A stretch of 64,000 bases of DNA from Blasia pusilla (Eukaryota > Marchantiophyta > Marchantiopsida > Blasiales), in contig CM114273.1 in the NCBI GenBank assembly GCA_050084515.1, positions 6,076,001 to 6,140,000 of the forward strand, given 5' to 3'. Of this stretch, positions 33,194 to 44,119 are shown piece after piece. Within the stretch, counting starts at the first letter, position 1. Every line of letters begins with the position of its first letter. The position numbers and the translations under genes were made by a program. A model generated the notes under the pieces. That model made no database searches and was not told where the DNA came from. It was given only the letters and a program-made list of their open reading frames with translations.

Positions 33194-35319
33194 TGTCTAG
33201 ATTCATAAGAACAGAACAATTTTCTATCAGAGTCTTGGAGGCTTCTTGACTAATGAGGCTACAGACCGACCAAATTCCGTTTAGAATATTTTTTCTTAGG
33301 ACAAAATCAATATTTTCTCAATACGTCTATGAGGTTGAATTTTTTATTCCATACGTAGTATGACACAACGAGGACTTGGCAACTGACTTTCCTATCAAAG
33401 GCTTGCAACCTTAAAACCCACACCCTGCTTGGACAGAGGTTATGAAAGACTCTACGCATTAAGTATTGCCTACCATAGCCAGCCAACAATAGAACGTAGG
33501 CCTTACAAGTAAGTTATCACCCACCGCAACCAGTACAAGGGAAAGAGATAAATCAAACGCTCAATATTGTATGAATATGACTGTTCAAGAAATGACAATA
33601 GACTACAACTCCACCAAATCATTGCTGATAGGCTTGCTTTAGAAATGTAGATTATGTTGGAACTAGAAGGAAACTCACCAGGAACTTGTTTCTTGGGTCG
33701 TTTAGCTGCTCAACACTTGGTTGTTGCAATCCCAAGTACCACCATTCACGATAAATATGGCACTGTCCACGAAAAATTTCCACTTCTACCCATATGAGTA
33801 TTGCTCAGGTCTTGACATGGTCTATGAAGTACAAGTAGGATCTTACAAATCGCAACGAGCTATATGGAATGAGGATACAAAACATAAAGGTAACCTGCCT
33901 ATGGCACCAATGAAGCAAAGGATGAAGAGTATTGCAAAAAGAAGTAAAATCAGCTTGTCCAGCCTTCTTTCCAACTTTTGCTACTTACCTTTGTGTCATG
34001 ACAAGTGAAAACTACAACTCCCACAATTGCATCTATATTTCTCAAACAACATCCCTGTAGAGTAAGGGAAAATAAAAGATGAGCAAAAACTCCTTAGAAG
34101 AATTGCATCATGATCCAACCCAAGTAGCATTGAAGTCGCCTTGCCTAGTGGGTATGACATGGTTATTTACTCTTTAAGATTTCAATATAAGACCCATACA
34201 CACAACCAAAAGCTGCTAGTAATACTCACATGTTCACACTTGCCACATAAAATACTAGCAATTCACATAAATGATGCCAGTAGAACCAAAGACCCAACAA
34301 ATCTTTAGATATCGTAGAGAAAGCTCAGTGTGGCTTACAACTTTCATATACAAATGTCAATTCAAACCTAGAAACCTTAGTGCACAGAAACACATGACAA
34401 TTCTACCTTAGTTTTGGACGGAAATTTGTAGGTCCATACTTGCCACCATTTACTTCATAAGGACATATTGGCAGCATTTCCAATCACTAGAAAGATCATC
34501 GGATGAGTAGGTTTTGAATTCTAAAGTGTGGGCATTTGGAAGATGTTGGGGATCTCATGTTCATTTTCCAGCAGCATTTTCTCTTACAGTAGAAGATATA
34601 TACTTGATCTTCAAAAGCTTCTTTCAGTAGTGAAAACACAAGCACCAACACCAAAGGGCCGACGTTGGTAATGGGATGTACAAGACTGCAAAGCCGCAAT
34701 CCAGGATAAAGTCATTAGAGCGCAGATGGTAAATTATTATATATGGGCCTTCTCTATGATTGCACACCAACCAAGCTACACATAAAACGTGTGAAAAATT
34801 TGAATACAAGGAGCATCTTGAGAAAACTTCAAATGAGATGGGAGAGTTCCACAAAGTAGACCCTTGATGCATTAATAGACCTCCATATTTCTGATTTCAA
34901 TTGTGTTGGTAGACAACACCTTCAACTAAGTCTTCCACTTGGGGATGGAGTGGAATCCACTTCCAGCCTTGTATGATCATCGAATTCATCATTTCTTTGC
35001 TTGCTGATTGATTTTTCTTGACATTGAAACATGCTTAGTTCTTCCTCTTATTTTCCCCCGTTTTGAAGTATTAGTATCCAATCGGATAGCATCCCCTAAT
35101 TTGATTGAATTTCTAAGACTATAATGGAAGGCATTCGACAGAATGTGGTAGGGAAGCTATTCCATGTGAAAGAATATTTAGGAGTGGTCACATCCTATAA
35201 TTAATGAGCATATATCTTGCTCGTAAGTAGTGGGTTAAATATGGTGTCATCCCCTTGGGACATTGTGAGGTGATGGTTTGTGATACTTTGTTGAATGTGT
35301 TTCAGGTCTTTTATTTCTT
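33194..35319. other. No gene seen
   Basis: A/T-rich DNA with frames below 100 codons and no recognisable motif. The first copy of the dispersed GAAGGCATTC motif is at 35127-35136. Confidence 0.4.
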
Positions 35320-35997
35320 ATGGCTACTCCAAAATCAGATTCCACCCGGGTAGTGTGTGGCGTTGCATTGGGGGAAAATACCCATTGGAGATATTTGCAT
35401 GATGGAACAAAGTGGATGTGCTTGGTTTGTAGTCGCATTTACTCTACAAAGAACAAAACCAAGTGTAATCAACACTTGACTAAGAAGCACCCAAACTTGG
35501 ACTCATGCTACTTAGTGCCTTTAGAAAATGCAAGTCGGCGTCTAGATGAACCTGTTAAGGGTCGTAAAAGAAGCATCAGTGACTCCCAAAGGAAGAAAGA
35601 TCTGATGAGAAAATCCGGAGATGCTTGTGGGCATTTAGAGAAGATGAGAAGAGAAAGAATGTACAGATTTAGACAACATTGGTCTGAAACATGGTTGACA
35701 ATGGAAAGGGATCTTGTCATCCCACACTTGTTCAAGAAGCTAGCATTGTTGGCTTTAATGGAGTGTGATCTCCCAAAGTGTTTATGTATCCAAGATTGGG
35801 ATGAGATCTTGGATAGAGAAAAGTATGGGCCGTGTCTTGTGAAGGTCAGAGAGTGTGGAAAAACCAATGTCATGATGGATGCCATGGTATTGGGTTGCTT
35901 GGCTGCCATTGAGAGAGCCTGTGAGCCACGTTCTACTAACTTGATTGGAAGGGGGAAAAGTTACTTTTTACATTTGGAGTTGGTGAAGAAACTTTAG
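35320..35997 (+). CDS. BED-type zinc-finger-like protein
   Basis: An intact 225-codon frame with an ATG in good context. Residues about 20-60 contain THWRYLHDGTKWMCLVC, then a spacer, then NQHLTKKH, giving Cys-x2-Cys...His-x4-His. With the preceding aromatic residues this fits a BED-type DNA-binding zinc finger, common in transposases and in host genes derived from them. The rest is basic (KGRKRSISDSQRKKD) and then helical, with no hAT catalytic region visible. It lies upstream of the MULE transposase on the same strand. It may be an accessory DNA-binding protein of the element or a separate domesticated gene. The frame stops at TAG 35995-35997, but similar-quality coding continues beyond it to about 36240 in shifted frames, so the protein may be truncated. 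Confidence 0.5.
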   Translation: MATPKSDSTRVVCGVALGENTHWRYLHDGTKWMCLVCSRIYSTKNKTKCNQHLTKKHPNLDSCYLVPLENASRRLDEPVKGRKRSISDSQRKKDLMRKSGDACGHLEKMRRERMYRFRQHWSETWLTMERDLVIPHLFKKLALLALMECDLPKCLCIQDWDEILDREKYGPCLVKVRECGKTNVMMDAMVLGCLAAIERACEPRSTNLIGRGKSYFLHLELVKKL

Positions 35998-36323
35998 GGA
36001 GTAGTTGAGCACAAAAAGGGAGTGTCTTTGGGCTCACTTCCACCTGATTTCTCAGATGAGAGATCCAAGCAAGTGAAGGAAACACTTGCTTGGATTCCTC
36101 GAAAAAACAAAACTTGATGGGTTGGCTTGAGAGGGATCAAGCCAAGTATGCAGATTTCATGGCTAGACAACAATTCAACGAATGGTTGGAGATGAGGAAT
36201 ATGGAGGAGGTGGAAGAGGTCTATAAAAAAGAGCTTCTAAATATGTCCCAAGGGAGAAGAGGGATATAGAGATATGAATGGTCAAGGAAGAGTATTCAGA
36301 AATCTGCGACAAAGGGTACCTCT

Positions 36324-37361
36324 ATGGAATCATCTCCCACCTTACAAGGAGATGAAGACGATGATATTAGTGATTTCGAAGTATTGTGCCCAAGGAGGAG
36401 ATCTAAGCAAGCTTCTAAGTCTGCTACTGATCACTTTACAACGAAGAGTGGGGAGGAGAAGGTTGCTTCATCAGATGTAGAAGTGCCTAGGAAAAAGGGC
36501 ATGCGCACTCGATCCTTGGGAGGTGCCTCTTGCTCCAAGAAGGGACATCCATATGCTACACAGAGGGCCAAGAAGAGAGGGAGAGACACATTTGGTAGTG
36601 ATTCTTCATCTATCCCTATTGAGACCCCGATATTGGATGTAGTAGATAAGGTTGATCTTGATTTTCCAATATGTACTGTGAATGATGAAGAAGGCATTCC
36701 AGCATACCAGAAAACTGATGTTAGCACTAGCTCTCCATTTTCCGAGACTATTCCATGTGGGGAATCCTTTCAAGGTTGTTCTCCCGTGGGTGAAAAATAT
36801 GTGGGCGAGTCTCTTCCCTTGCCTAGGGAGACTTTGGTTTCGTATGGTGTACATGAGGTTGGTGTAGCTTCATGTGTTGCAGGAACTGAGGAAGGTATTC
36901 CAGCGATTGTGTGTAGTGATGATAGCATTGGCTCTCCATATAATGATAGTCTTCCATGTGATTTCACCCTTGAGAGCCCATTGAAGCAAGAATCAAACCT
37001 TCATGGGGATCATGAGCAGATGGGGAGAAAGTGGACTTCCATGGAGGGGGCTACCACTCCCATTCATGCTTCGGGGGATTATGAACATACTGGAATTCCA
37101 AATGGCGGGTGTTCTAATGACCTGGAAGGTATTCCAACACATGAGGAGAGACTTGAGATCTTGGAGGAACACTTGGATGGGAGTACACATGCTGAGATAG
37201 TGGATGAGTTGGGAGGTGTTATAGTTGATACTATAGATATTGTGGAGACGTTGTATAGCAGTGTGGATTTCATAAACCACAGTATATTGCATATCCCTGC
37301 CGAAGATGTATATGTTACCCCGATTGGTAGTGGTTTGGACTGTCATGAGACATCCAAATAG
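36324..37361 (+). CDS. Acidic ORF with repeated Gly-Ile-Pro motif
   Basis: A long open frame (345 codons, no certain ATG at its start). The first 100 residues are basic and Ser-rich with nuclear-signal-like clusters (PRKKGMRTR, RAKKRGRD). The rest is acidic. A short motif recurs: EEGIPAY, EEGIPAI, HTGIPNG, LEGIPTHEE, at about 36690, 36891, 37090 and 37125. The DNA behind them alternates GGC/GGT for Gly, so protein-level selection is plausible. No enzyme domain is visible, and I do not recognise the family. It lies between the BED-like ORF and the MULE transposase. It could be an exon of a larger gene, since plausible introns surround it. Confidence 0.5.
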   Translation: MESSPTLQGDEDDDISDFEVLCPRRRSKQASKSATDHFTTKSGEEKVASSDVEVPRKKGMRTRSLGGASCSKKGHPYATQRAKKRGRDTFGSDSSSIPIETPILDVVDKVDLDFPICTVNDEEGIPAYQKTDVSTSSPFSETIPCGESFQGCSPVGEKYVGESLPLPRETLVSYGVHEVGVASCVAGTEEGIPAIVCSDDSIGSPYNDSLPCDFTLESPLKQESNLHGDHEQMGRKWTSMEGATTPIHASGDYEHTGIPNGGCSNDLEGIPTHEERLEILEEHLDGSTHAEIVDELGGVIVDTIDIVETLYSSVDFINHSILHIPAEDVYVTPIGSGLDCHETSK

Positions 37362-37475
37362 ATTCAGGCTGGCAACAATGGTGCTCGTCCTGCTAAATGT
37401 TCAGGTGATGTGAGACCATCTAGCAATGATATTTGTGCTTTATGAAGAAATCTGCTGAAAGTTGCATCTTCCTAT

Positions 37476-37826
37476 GTGTCGAAAAAGAGGAAGGGAAAGA
37501 AGAGTGTATTTTTGCAAGATTCAGATGAGGCCCACTTACATTCGGAGGGTTTGAATTCAATGGATGATTTGGATCATATTTATAACTGCCAAATTCGCAT
37601 AGATCTTAACGAAGTTAATGAAGAATGGGCTAATCCTTCACCCATGAGTCAAGTTAACGATGCAATTGATTGTGGGGAGGCAGAAAAAATTCTACCAAGT
37701 GCCTCCCAACTCAATATTACTCAGATCATGGTAGAGACTGACATGGACCTTCTTATGGATGAAACTAGCTTGAGGCCCAAAAAAATTCCGCGCCATACAA
37801 AGTTGTCCCCCATGATGGAGGAGTGA
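37476..37826 (+). CDS. Lys-rich then acidic ORF, unknown
   Basis: 116 codons. It begins MSKKRKGKKSVFLQDSDEA, a likely nuclear localisation signal, then an acidic Asn/Glu/Asp-rich part. It may be a downstream exon of the same gene as 36324-37361. The frame stops at 37826 but basic coding-like sequence (EAKKKNVYGKSKLGWKRH) continues to about 37945. Confidence 0.35.
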   Translation: MSKKRKGKKSVFLQDSDEAHLHSEGLNSMDDLDHIYNCQIRIDLNEVNEEWANPSPMSQVNDAIDCGEAEKILPSASQLNITQIMVETDMDLLMDETSLRPKKIPRHTKLSPMMEE

Positions 37827-38274
37827 AGAGAACTAGGAAAGTCCAAGGCTCAAGTTCTTGAAGACATGTTGGTTACACCGCCTACTCGGGAGGCAAAAAA
37901 GAAGAATGTGTATGGCAAGTCAAAGCTTGGATGGAAGCGGCATTAGAAATTGGTAAGAATCCAAAGTTCAGTCTTCATAGCTTTGTTTCCTTGTATTTTT
38001 TATTCTTGCAACATGTCGTGGAGTTCTCTTCCACAAACAAGAGGTGATTATAGGAGGATGATTAATGAGTTTTATTGATGTGTTTATTTCAGCTGTGAGT
38101 GGATAACAGATTCATATGGAAGATTTTGGTGCTCCTTGGTAGCTTTGCAATCTGGGATTGCAATGGATGAATTTTGTTCAAGATGAAAAAGTTCTTAAAA
38201 TTAAGATAAACAGATATGCTAGACTAGAAACCTTTTATACTTTGTTCCTTTGAAGCAAACATGTGTTTTAAGAG

Positions 38275-39060
38275 GCGGCTGGTTTGTGAGAGTGTAGGCA
38301 TTGTCTATAGAAGGCATTCCGACTTTCCCACTCTCCAAGTGCATCGAGTTTTTGCTGATTTTTTGTTTTAGAGTTGGTTCTCCATGGTGATACGGTCATT
38401 GCAATGATATATCTTGGCTCGGATTTTATTTCTTTTGTAATATGTTTCGGATATACTTCCTTCTCTGGCTATTTTTTAATTTCAGAAAGAACATGATATC
38501 ATTAAATGATTGATCATGCTCTCTATTTTTTTATTGGTCTCCAAGCGAAGTACACCTAGAGATGTATATGACAAGACATGGTGATATACCTTTCATGGCT
38601 TTTTTGAAGATGAAAAAGTTTACCAAATGGAGACATTTAGAATGGTCCAAAAAAAAGATGTCTTCCATTTCTTTCGTCCAAAGTAAATATCAATTCCCCG
38701 ATGCGGTTGTTGTATGAGAGTGCATAAATTGCCTTCAGAAGGCATTCCAACTTTCCCACTATCTATTTGCAATTTTTTATTTTATTTTCTGTCGGTTGTC
38801 TATGGTATGCAAGGGAGTATGGACCTAGAAAGATCTAGAAAGGTAGATTTTTGTATGCGGAGAACTAGAAAGGTAGATCTTGGCTTGGATTTTCTATTTC
38901 TGTAGTATGGTTGGGACATACTTACTTCTATTGTTCATTTGAAATGCTCAAAATACTCCCTCGTATTCATGGAATGCTTGATCATGTTCTCTGGTTTTTT
39001 TATTGATCTCCCAAGAAAGTATACGAGGTGATGTAATTCACTAGATATGGTGATGTACCC
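38275..39060. repeat. Diverged tandem duplication with GAAGGCATTCC
   Basis: The block at about 38275-38590 is repeated at about 38700-39060. Shared landmarks in order are GAGAGTG, AGAAGGCATTCC, ACTTTCCCACT, CTTGGCT(C/T)GGATTTT, GATCATG(C/T)TCTCT, and ATGGTGATATACC/ATGGTGATGTACC. No coding frame is shared. These may be subterminal or intron repeats of the MULE. Confidence 0.7.
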
Positions 39061-39334
39061 GTGGTGGGTACATCACGGGTACATTAGAATGTGCTTGTAG
39101 GACTTGTCTTGGGCACTATTATGGGCTAGCTAATGCTTTTGTAGAATATCTCTTCACATGATAAGGACAATAATTCATCAAAATCTTTTCACTCTAGTTA
39201 TGACGGAATATATAGCTGAAACCAATGATTGTATGTAGGGGAGTATTGATCCCAATAATCCTATCGAATTGGGATTGACTCCTCCATCACATGAACCCAT
39301 GAATATGAGGTCATAACAAAGTGCTCTGACCAAA

Positions 39335-39445
39335 AGAATTCTGGCTATAAAAAGGATGGAAGTTCAAACAAACATGCTGACTGGGAACATATCATCAAAA
39401 GAACTGCAGTGGAATCTCTATAATGCAGCTTATATCCCTTGGTGT
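39335..39445 (+). pseudogene. MULE exon, left part, cut by element 2
   Basis: The last codons before the element (reading QWNLYNAAYIPW) and the first ones after it (RLEDFIIGSGIGDN..) are in one frame once the insert and one GTGT copy are ignored. The pattern, ending in 'Ser-Phe-Trp-Lys-Ala-Thr', resembles the N-terminal part of MULE transposases. The left border of this exon is uncertain. Confidence 0.5.
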
Positions 39446-39811
39446 TGTCATGACCATACGGATTATGTCGTAGAGTATGGTGTGCTGGTAGAGGCCATTC
39501 CTTATGTAGGACCGTAGTGGCTTGGTAGAGATGCGGTTCCATACATAGGGTTGGGGGTTACTCACTTGGGGGTGACTTTCCTAGTAGGGCCCGCTCTTAG
39601 GTTGGAGGATATAAGGTGGCTTGCCCTCAAAGAACAGTCAGTTCTTTGAGTTGAGCCTGTTGCGTTGGGAGTTAGCCTTGGTAGTGAGTAGAGCTCTTGG
39701 CTATGGTGTTTCCCGCAAGCTTCGACCTAGATTCTCCCATCGTGGAGTGGGTTTGGCTCGATTTTATGTGATTGTAAACGTGTTTTATGACAATAGGTCT
39801 TTCACGGATTT
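39446..39811 (+). repeat. Repeat B, 5' copy, of element 2
   Basis: Starts TGTCATGACC after GTGT and ends CACGGATTT. Similarity to the 3' copy stops exactly there. The following CACTCAAAG is not repeat A, and no TGG-initiated tRNA primer site directly follows it. Confidence 0.9.
39608..39615 (+). promoter_or_regulatory. Probable TATA box in repeat B of element 2
   Basis: GATATAAG inside the repeat, in a region that drives RNA synthesis in LTR elements. The same sequence occurs in the 3' copy near 48863. Transcription would start some 30 bases downstream. Confidence 0.35.
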
Positions 39812-41298
39812 CACTCAAAGAACTGGAGTAGATCGATGGTAGATCATTAGGATCTGGTTAGGGCTGATTGTGTACTCAGCCGTGGATGTTCGCGGCTTGT
39901 TGCCTATGTTGGAGGTGTGAATCAGGTGCGTGGTTGGTTGGGAAAGAAGCACCTTGCTGAGAGCTTTCCAATGCGTTGTAGATCGCCGGATTTCGTCAAG
40001 GGAGTTGGAAGTTATCAAGCATTGAAGATTATGGTCGTGTTCGACAGTTTTCTGATGTGGAGAGCTTGGAGTGCGGAAGCTCTGTTGAAGTTCATCCAGA
40101 TCGGGTGAGAGGTTCCTATTGCTACTTGTATTGTGATCTCATGTGAAGCTATCGCTCGAAGTGCGTGGAGCGTTATGGATTTCTCGTGCATGAAACTTGG
40201 CGGAAGCGCCATTTGCCGGATTTGCGGTTCTAGAGGTGTATGGACAACAAGTTTGTCTTATTTTTAGCTCGGAGTACGGAGCTCGGTTGTAGTTGAGTTT
40301 TTGTGGGGAGATAGCTATGGTGGTCAATTGAATTCTGATTGAAATAGATTTGATTTCGGTCACGTATTTGTGAAGTAATTTCTGATCGAAATTTTGCGGA
40401 CTAGCTCAAGGTCTCGCTATGGTGGACAAATGCGGATCGGAGGGGCTGGTTGGTTGGTGACTCGTTCATTTTTGAGAAGCCTATCCCGTTGGGGCGCCTG
40501 GTTGGACCTCTCTCCATAGCGAAGCATGGCGAGCGTGGCGAACGGGCATGTCTCGGCGTTTCGAGGCTTCGAGGCAACTCGTGGTAGCTCGGGGCGAGTG
40601 GGCGTGAGAGGCGGAGTAAGGAGCAAGGAGCAAGCAAGCAAGCTTGCTTGCTTGGGCGTGAGGCAATTTTTGCAGGATTTGGGATTTGATTTTTGCATAA
40701 CTGGTCACCCATCTTTGGGCTATTTCGCTGGAGGACGCTTTAATCGCCGAGTTCTTAACTATGCCGGTGTCTGCATGTTGTAGCTCATTTGGTGCTGTTC
40801 GGAGAGGTGTTAGGCACTTTATGCATCTCAGGTTTTTGGTTGATGTACCTCTAGCGCATAGTACGGTGTAGCCTCTCCATGCAGGTGATATTTTCAGGTG
40901 CTGCGAGTTCAACTAGCACGTCATCGACCCGCGGCGGAGTAGCTATTGCGTTAGAATTGTGTGGTGGGTTTTGTGGATTCAGAGGGCACCACGTTTGGTG
41001 GATTGTGTTACCTTGATTTCCATTTGCGATTGGAGGGTTGTCGTTGGATTTCCTGTGTTTGGATCCCCTCCATTGTGCTTCTTGCTTGCGCGCCCATTGT
41101 TAGGGTTGACGCTGATTTCCATAGTAGTGTTACTCCTGTGTGCTACTAATAGTGAGGCTGGAGTGATGACCAGTAGACCGTGGGAGTCTTCTTGTGGTGA
41201 TGAGAGGTTAGGTTGCCTACACCCATAGCTAGTAGAGCTACAATAGTAGAGCGACATCGACGTCACTTGGGTAATTTGGTGGTGGTGCGGCATCGGCG
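39812..41298. other. 5' leader of element 2
   Basis: About 1.5 kb without a long frame in element sense. Minus-strand frames (for example 40481-40912) are taken as chance. It contains the palindrome at 40631-40654. Confidence 0.55.
40631..40654. repeat. 24-bp perfect palindrome in element 2 leader
   Basis: Three CAAG/AGCA-type units followed by their exact inverse: CAAGCAAGCAAG then CTTGCTTGCTTG. It lies in the untranslated leader of the genomic RNA, where retroviruses and some LTR elements keep a palindromic dimerisation site. Confidence 0.9.
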
Positions 41299-42663
41299 TT
41301 GGTCATCACGGAGCTGTCGGGTGGTCTGGTTGGGGACCATGGTGCGGACAGTGGTGGTTTCACACGGAGTGGATTTAGGTATCGGCTACCTTTTCCACTT
41401 CCGACGGTTGATGAAGAGGAGGACGAGGGGTGTTCCAAACACCGAGTCTTCTACGTTGTTATGGAGTGTTGCGGCTCCATTGATTTGGGACATGGACGGT
41501 GGATATGGGGCCATGAAGGGCCCATGACGATACTCGGTGCAAAGTGGGTACCATTGAGTTGGAGGACTTCATGCAAGAGTTTGATACGTGGTGTGATATG
41601 CAGATGTTATGAACGCCACGTTGTTTACACCCTTCTTGGCTTGGAAGGGTTGTTTCAAAGACTTGGAAGGACCACCCATGGATGATTACCATAAGTTTAG
41701 GAAGGACCATGTTCTTGAGATTGAGGCATGGAGACAATATTGGTCTCGGGCTATGTGTCTATCACCCATGGTGGTATTGGTAGTAGTGCTCCTACTATGC
41801 CGGCCCCGACGCGACGAGTGGTACGAGTACGAGCCGGAGTGGGGGTGGGGTAAAGTGGAGGTACTAGTGGGGGTACTAGTGGAGGTACTAGTGCCCCACC
41901 ATCGTTTAGCCCGGTTGCAGAGTTCTTCAAGAGGTTGAAGAAGAACTATCAAGGAGTGAAGACGGAGAAGTTGAGGAATCTTCAGACTTTGAGCGAAAGG
42001 CGGTGAGAGTCTTCGTGAGGCATACACGCGTATGCGACGCTTGATTTCAGATTACCAAGGTGTGATCGAGGATCGTAGTCCAGATTTTGGTATGGGATCT
42101 TGGACAGAGATTTGTGCCATAGGGTACGTGATGCTACTCTTATGAGTGATGACTCACCCACATTGACCCATGTGTTTGCTCTATCTGAGAAGATTGAGCT
42201 TAACATGGTGAAGGAGAGAGTGGTGACATCCGCATTCAGTAGGGATACAACTACTACTTCTCGTGTTCAGCCGCCCACCTCCCAGTCTCGTAGTAGTGGT
42301 GGTGGTAGTAGTAGTGGGAGTCGTGGGGGGTACACGCGACCTCATTCAAGTCCTAGAGGGACATTTGTGCAGAGACCATTGCCTTCATTTGCTGCCCCTT
42401 GCAAAGAAGGGCGATCATGTTGGACATATGGAGGTGATCATGTTAGGAAGTTTTGTCCCCAAGAGGATGGGAGACGGACTTTGGAGGATGGGCCTCAGTC
42501 GGCCCCAACTCAATGTGATCATTGCGGGAGACTAGGTCATCCTCGAGAGCGTTGCTTTGATCTTCATCTAGAGTTGAGATCAGGCCGTGGCCGTGGTGGA
42601 GTAGCTCCGAGAGGCCGAGGTGGTAGAGGTGGTAGGGGTGGTAGAGGTGGACCCGGTGGTTGA
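41299..42663 (+). pseudogene. Gag with two zinc knuckles, element 2
   Basis: Counterpart of element 1 Gag: MDDYHKFRKDHVLEIEAW at about 41675, then FFKRLKKNYQGVKTEKLRNL at about 41920, then the frame 42100-42663 (187 codons). That frame carries a Ser/Gly-rich linker and two zinc knuckles. The first, CWTYGGDHVRKFC, has lost its second Cys (Tyr instead). The second, CDHCGRLGHPRERC, is intact. A Gly/Arg-rich tail (GRGGRGG) follows and is likely RNA-binding. The frame changes at least three times. Confidence 0.8.
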
Positions 42664-43159
42664 GAGCCTACGGTGGCTACCCCTACCACTACTACGACAG
42701 CAGTCACTATGGTCGCCTGTGATTGAGCAGATTGGAGCGAAGTTGGCTACTATGGTCGGTATCCAACATAGATCAAGGTTCGGGAGCAGGGCTTCCACCT
42801 CTTATGGAGGGGATGATCTCTCTTATATGGCGAAAGTGAAAAGACAAAAAGTTGAGGCATCACCGATTACAAGAGGAGCCACTCGAGCGCCGAGCCACGT
42901 GGTGCTCTTGTGGAGTTGGACCCACAGAGGGGTGAGGCGGGAGGCAAAGCTAGGCTTCCCGGTCATTCTTGTTGTTTGAGGTGCTTAGGACTCCATCCAT
43001 GGTTCCTATGCAGCCTATTGAGCCGACAGTGGGGACTGAGGCATCTACATCGCGTGTAGTAGACACGGATGCAGATCCAAGGCAAGATTGTGCGGATGGC
43101 ATATTCAAGTGTTGGGATCCCCATTGTTTTCGGCCACGGAGCCGATGGCTTTAGGAGTT

Positions 43160-43800
43160 GACTTAGCTCTGTATTTCAGCTAGCAACCACATTGTGTGAA
43201 CGTGGGGGTGTTACTGCTACACGTGTTGAGGTGGATGAGGATGTTGCGGTGGAGCGACCCTCTATGTCGAGTAACATTGAGTACCAGTGCTACTTGGCAA
43301 AGCGGCGGCGAAGATGGATGCATTACCGGCCACCATTGATCGTGAGAGGCTTACACTGGTGTATGTATGTTGGACAACCGGAGTGGGATCTTTCGATTGG
43401 TGAGTCCTACAGAGTGTATAGACCAGATAGAGTCTTGTTAGACTCGGTGCCCAACCTTTGATGTTGGGAAAGGCGGCATGTATTGGTTTGGGTATTCGGA
43501 GGTCGAGCTTGAGCCTTGCCCATTCCAGATTCAAACATCACTTGAGGAGCCAATGATAGGTCTCAATTCATGACACGGAGAAGTTTTCAGATAGTTGAGA
43601 CCAGATCATGCGATTGATAGCTCCCGGTTGGGAGTATCTCATGTAGTCACATCACCGAGTCGTATGATGTACTAGTTGGAGGAGCAATATTGTACCCGAT
43701 GGGTTTTCAGATGGATTACTCGATCGAGACAAAGGCGTCTTCTGAGACCTGGTTGGCATCCAGGATGGACGTATGAGCCAAGTTCTGTGAGATTTATTTA
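43160..43800 (+). pseudogene. Aspartic protease of element 2
   Basis: The frame 43192-43461 ends in RVLLDSVPNL, where element 1 reads RVLLDSGAQPL. A one-base loss right after the Asp-Ser codons changes the frame and ends the product. The downstream remnant (SYDVLVGGAILYPMGF in sense, about 43655-43705) matches the protease C-terminal region of element 1. The frame 43020-43154 upstream is the Gag-protease linker. Confidence 0.65.
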
Positions 43801-44119
43801 GGGGGCTCGACCAGGAGGGTCTTCCCCAACAGTGTTAGCATCTATGGCTGGTTTTAGTGGAGTAGTCACTTGGCCGGGAGACTTTTTGGAGGGTAATGAT
43901 TCGCTATGGATTCTCCTGCGCATGAGGAGGTAGAGGAGGTCCCTATTTTTGCAGAGTGGCATCCTCATCATTGGATGTGCCACTTTGGAGTTCAGCGGTG
44001 CACTATGGCGGGAGGCTTGGTGTGAGGTCAGATACCTCACGAGGAAGAGGAGGCCCCACGGCGGACTCCTACTGGCCCAATTGTTATCCCTTTGGATACT
44101 ACACCCATTGTATGGTATC

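Noticed and set aside
40401-40912. Minus-strand frames of 93-143 codons in the element 2 leader
   Set aside because: Three overlapping frames over low-complexity GC-rich sequence, no motif, and antisense to the element.
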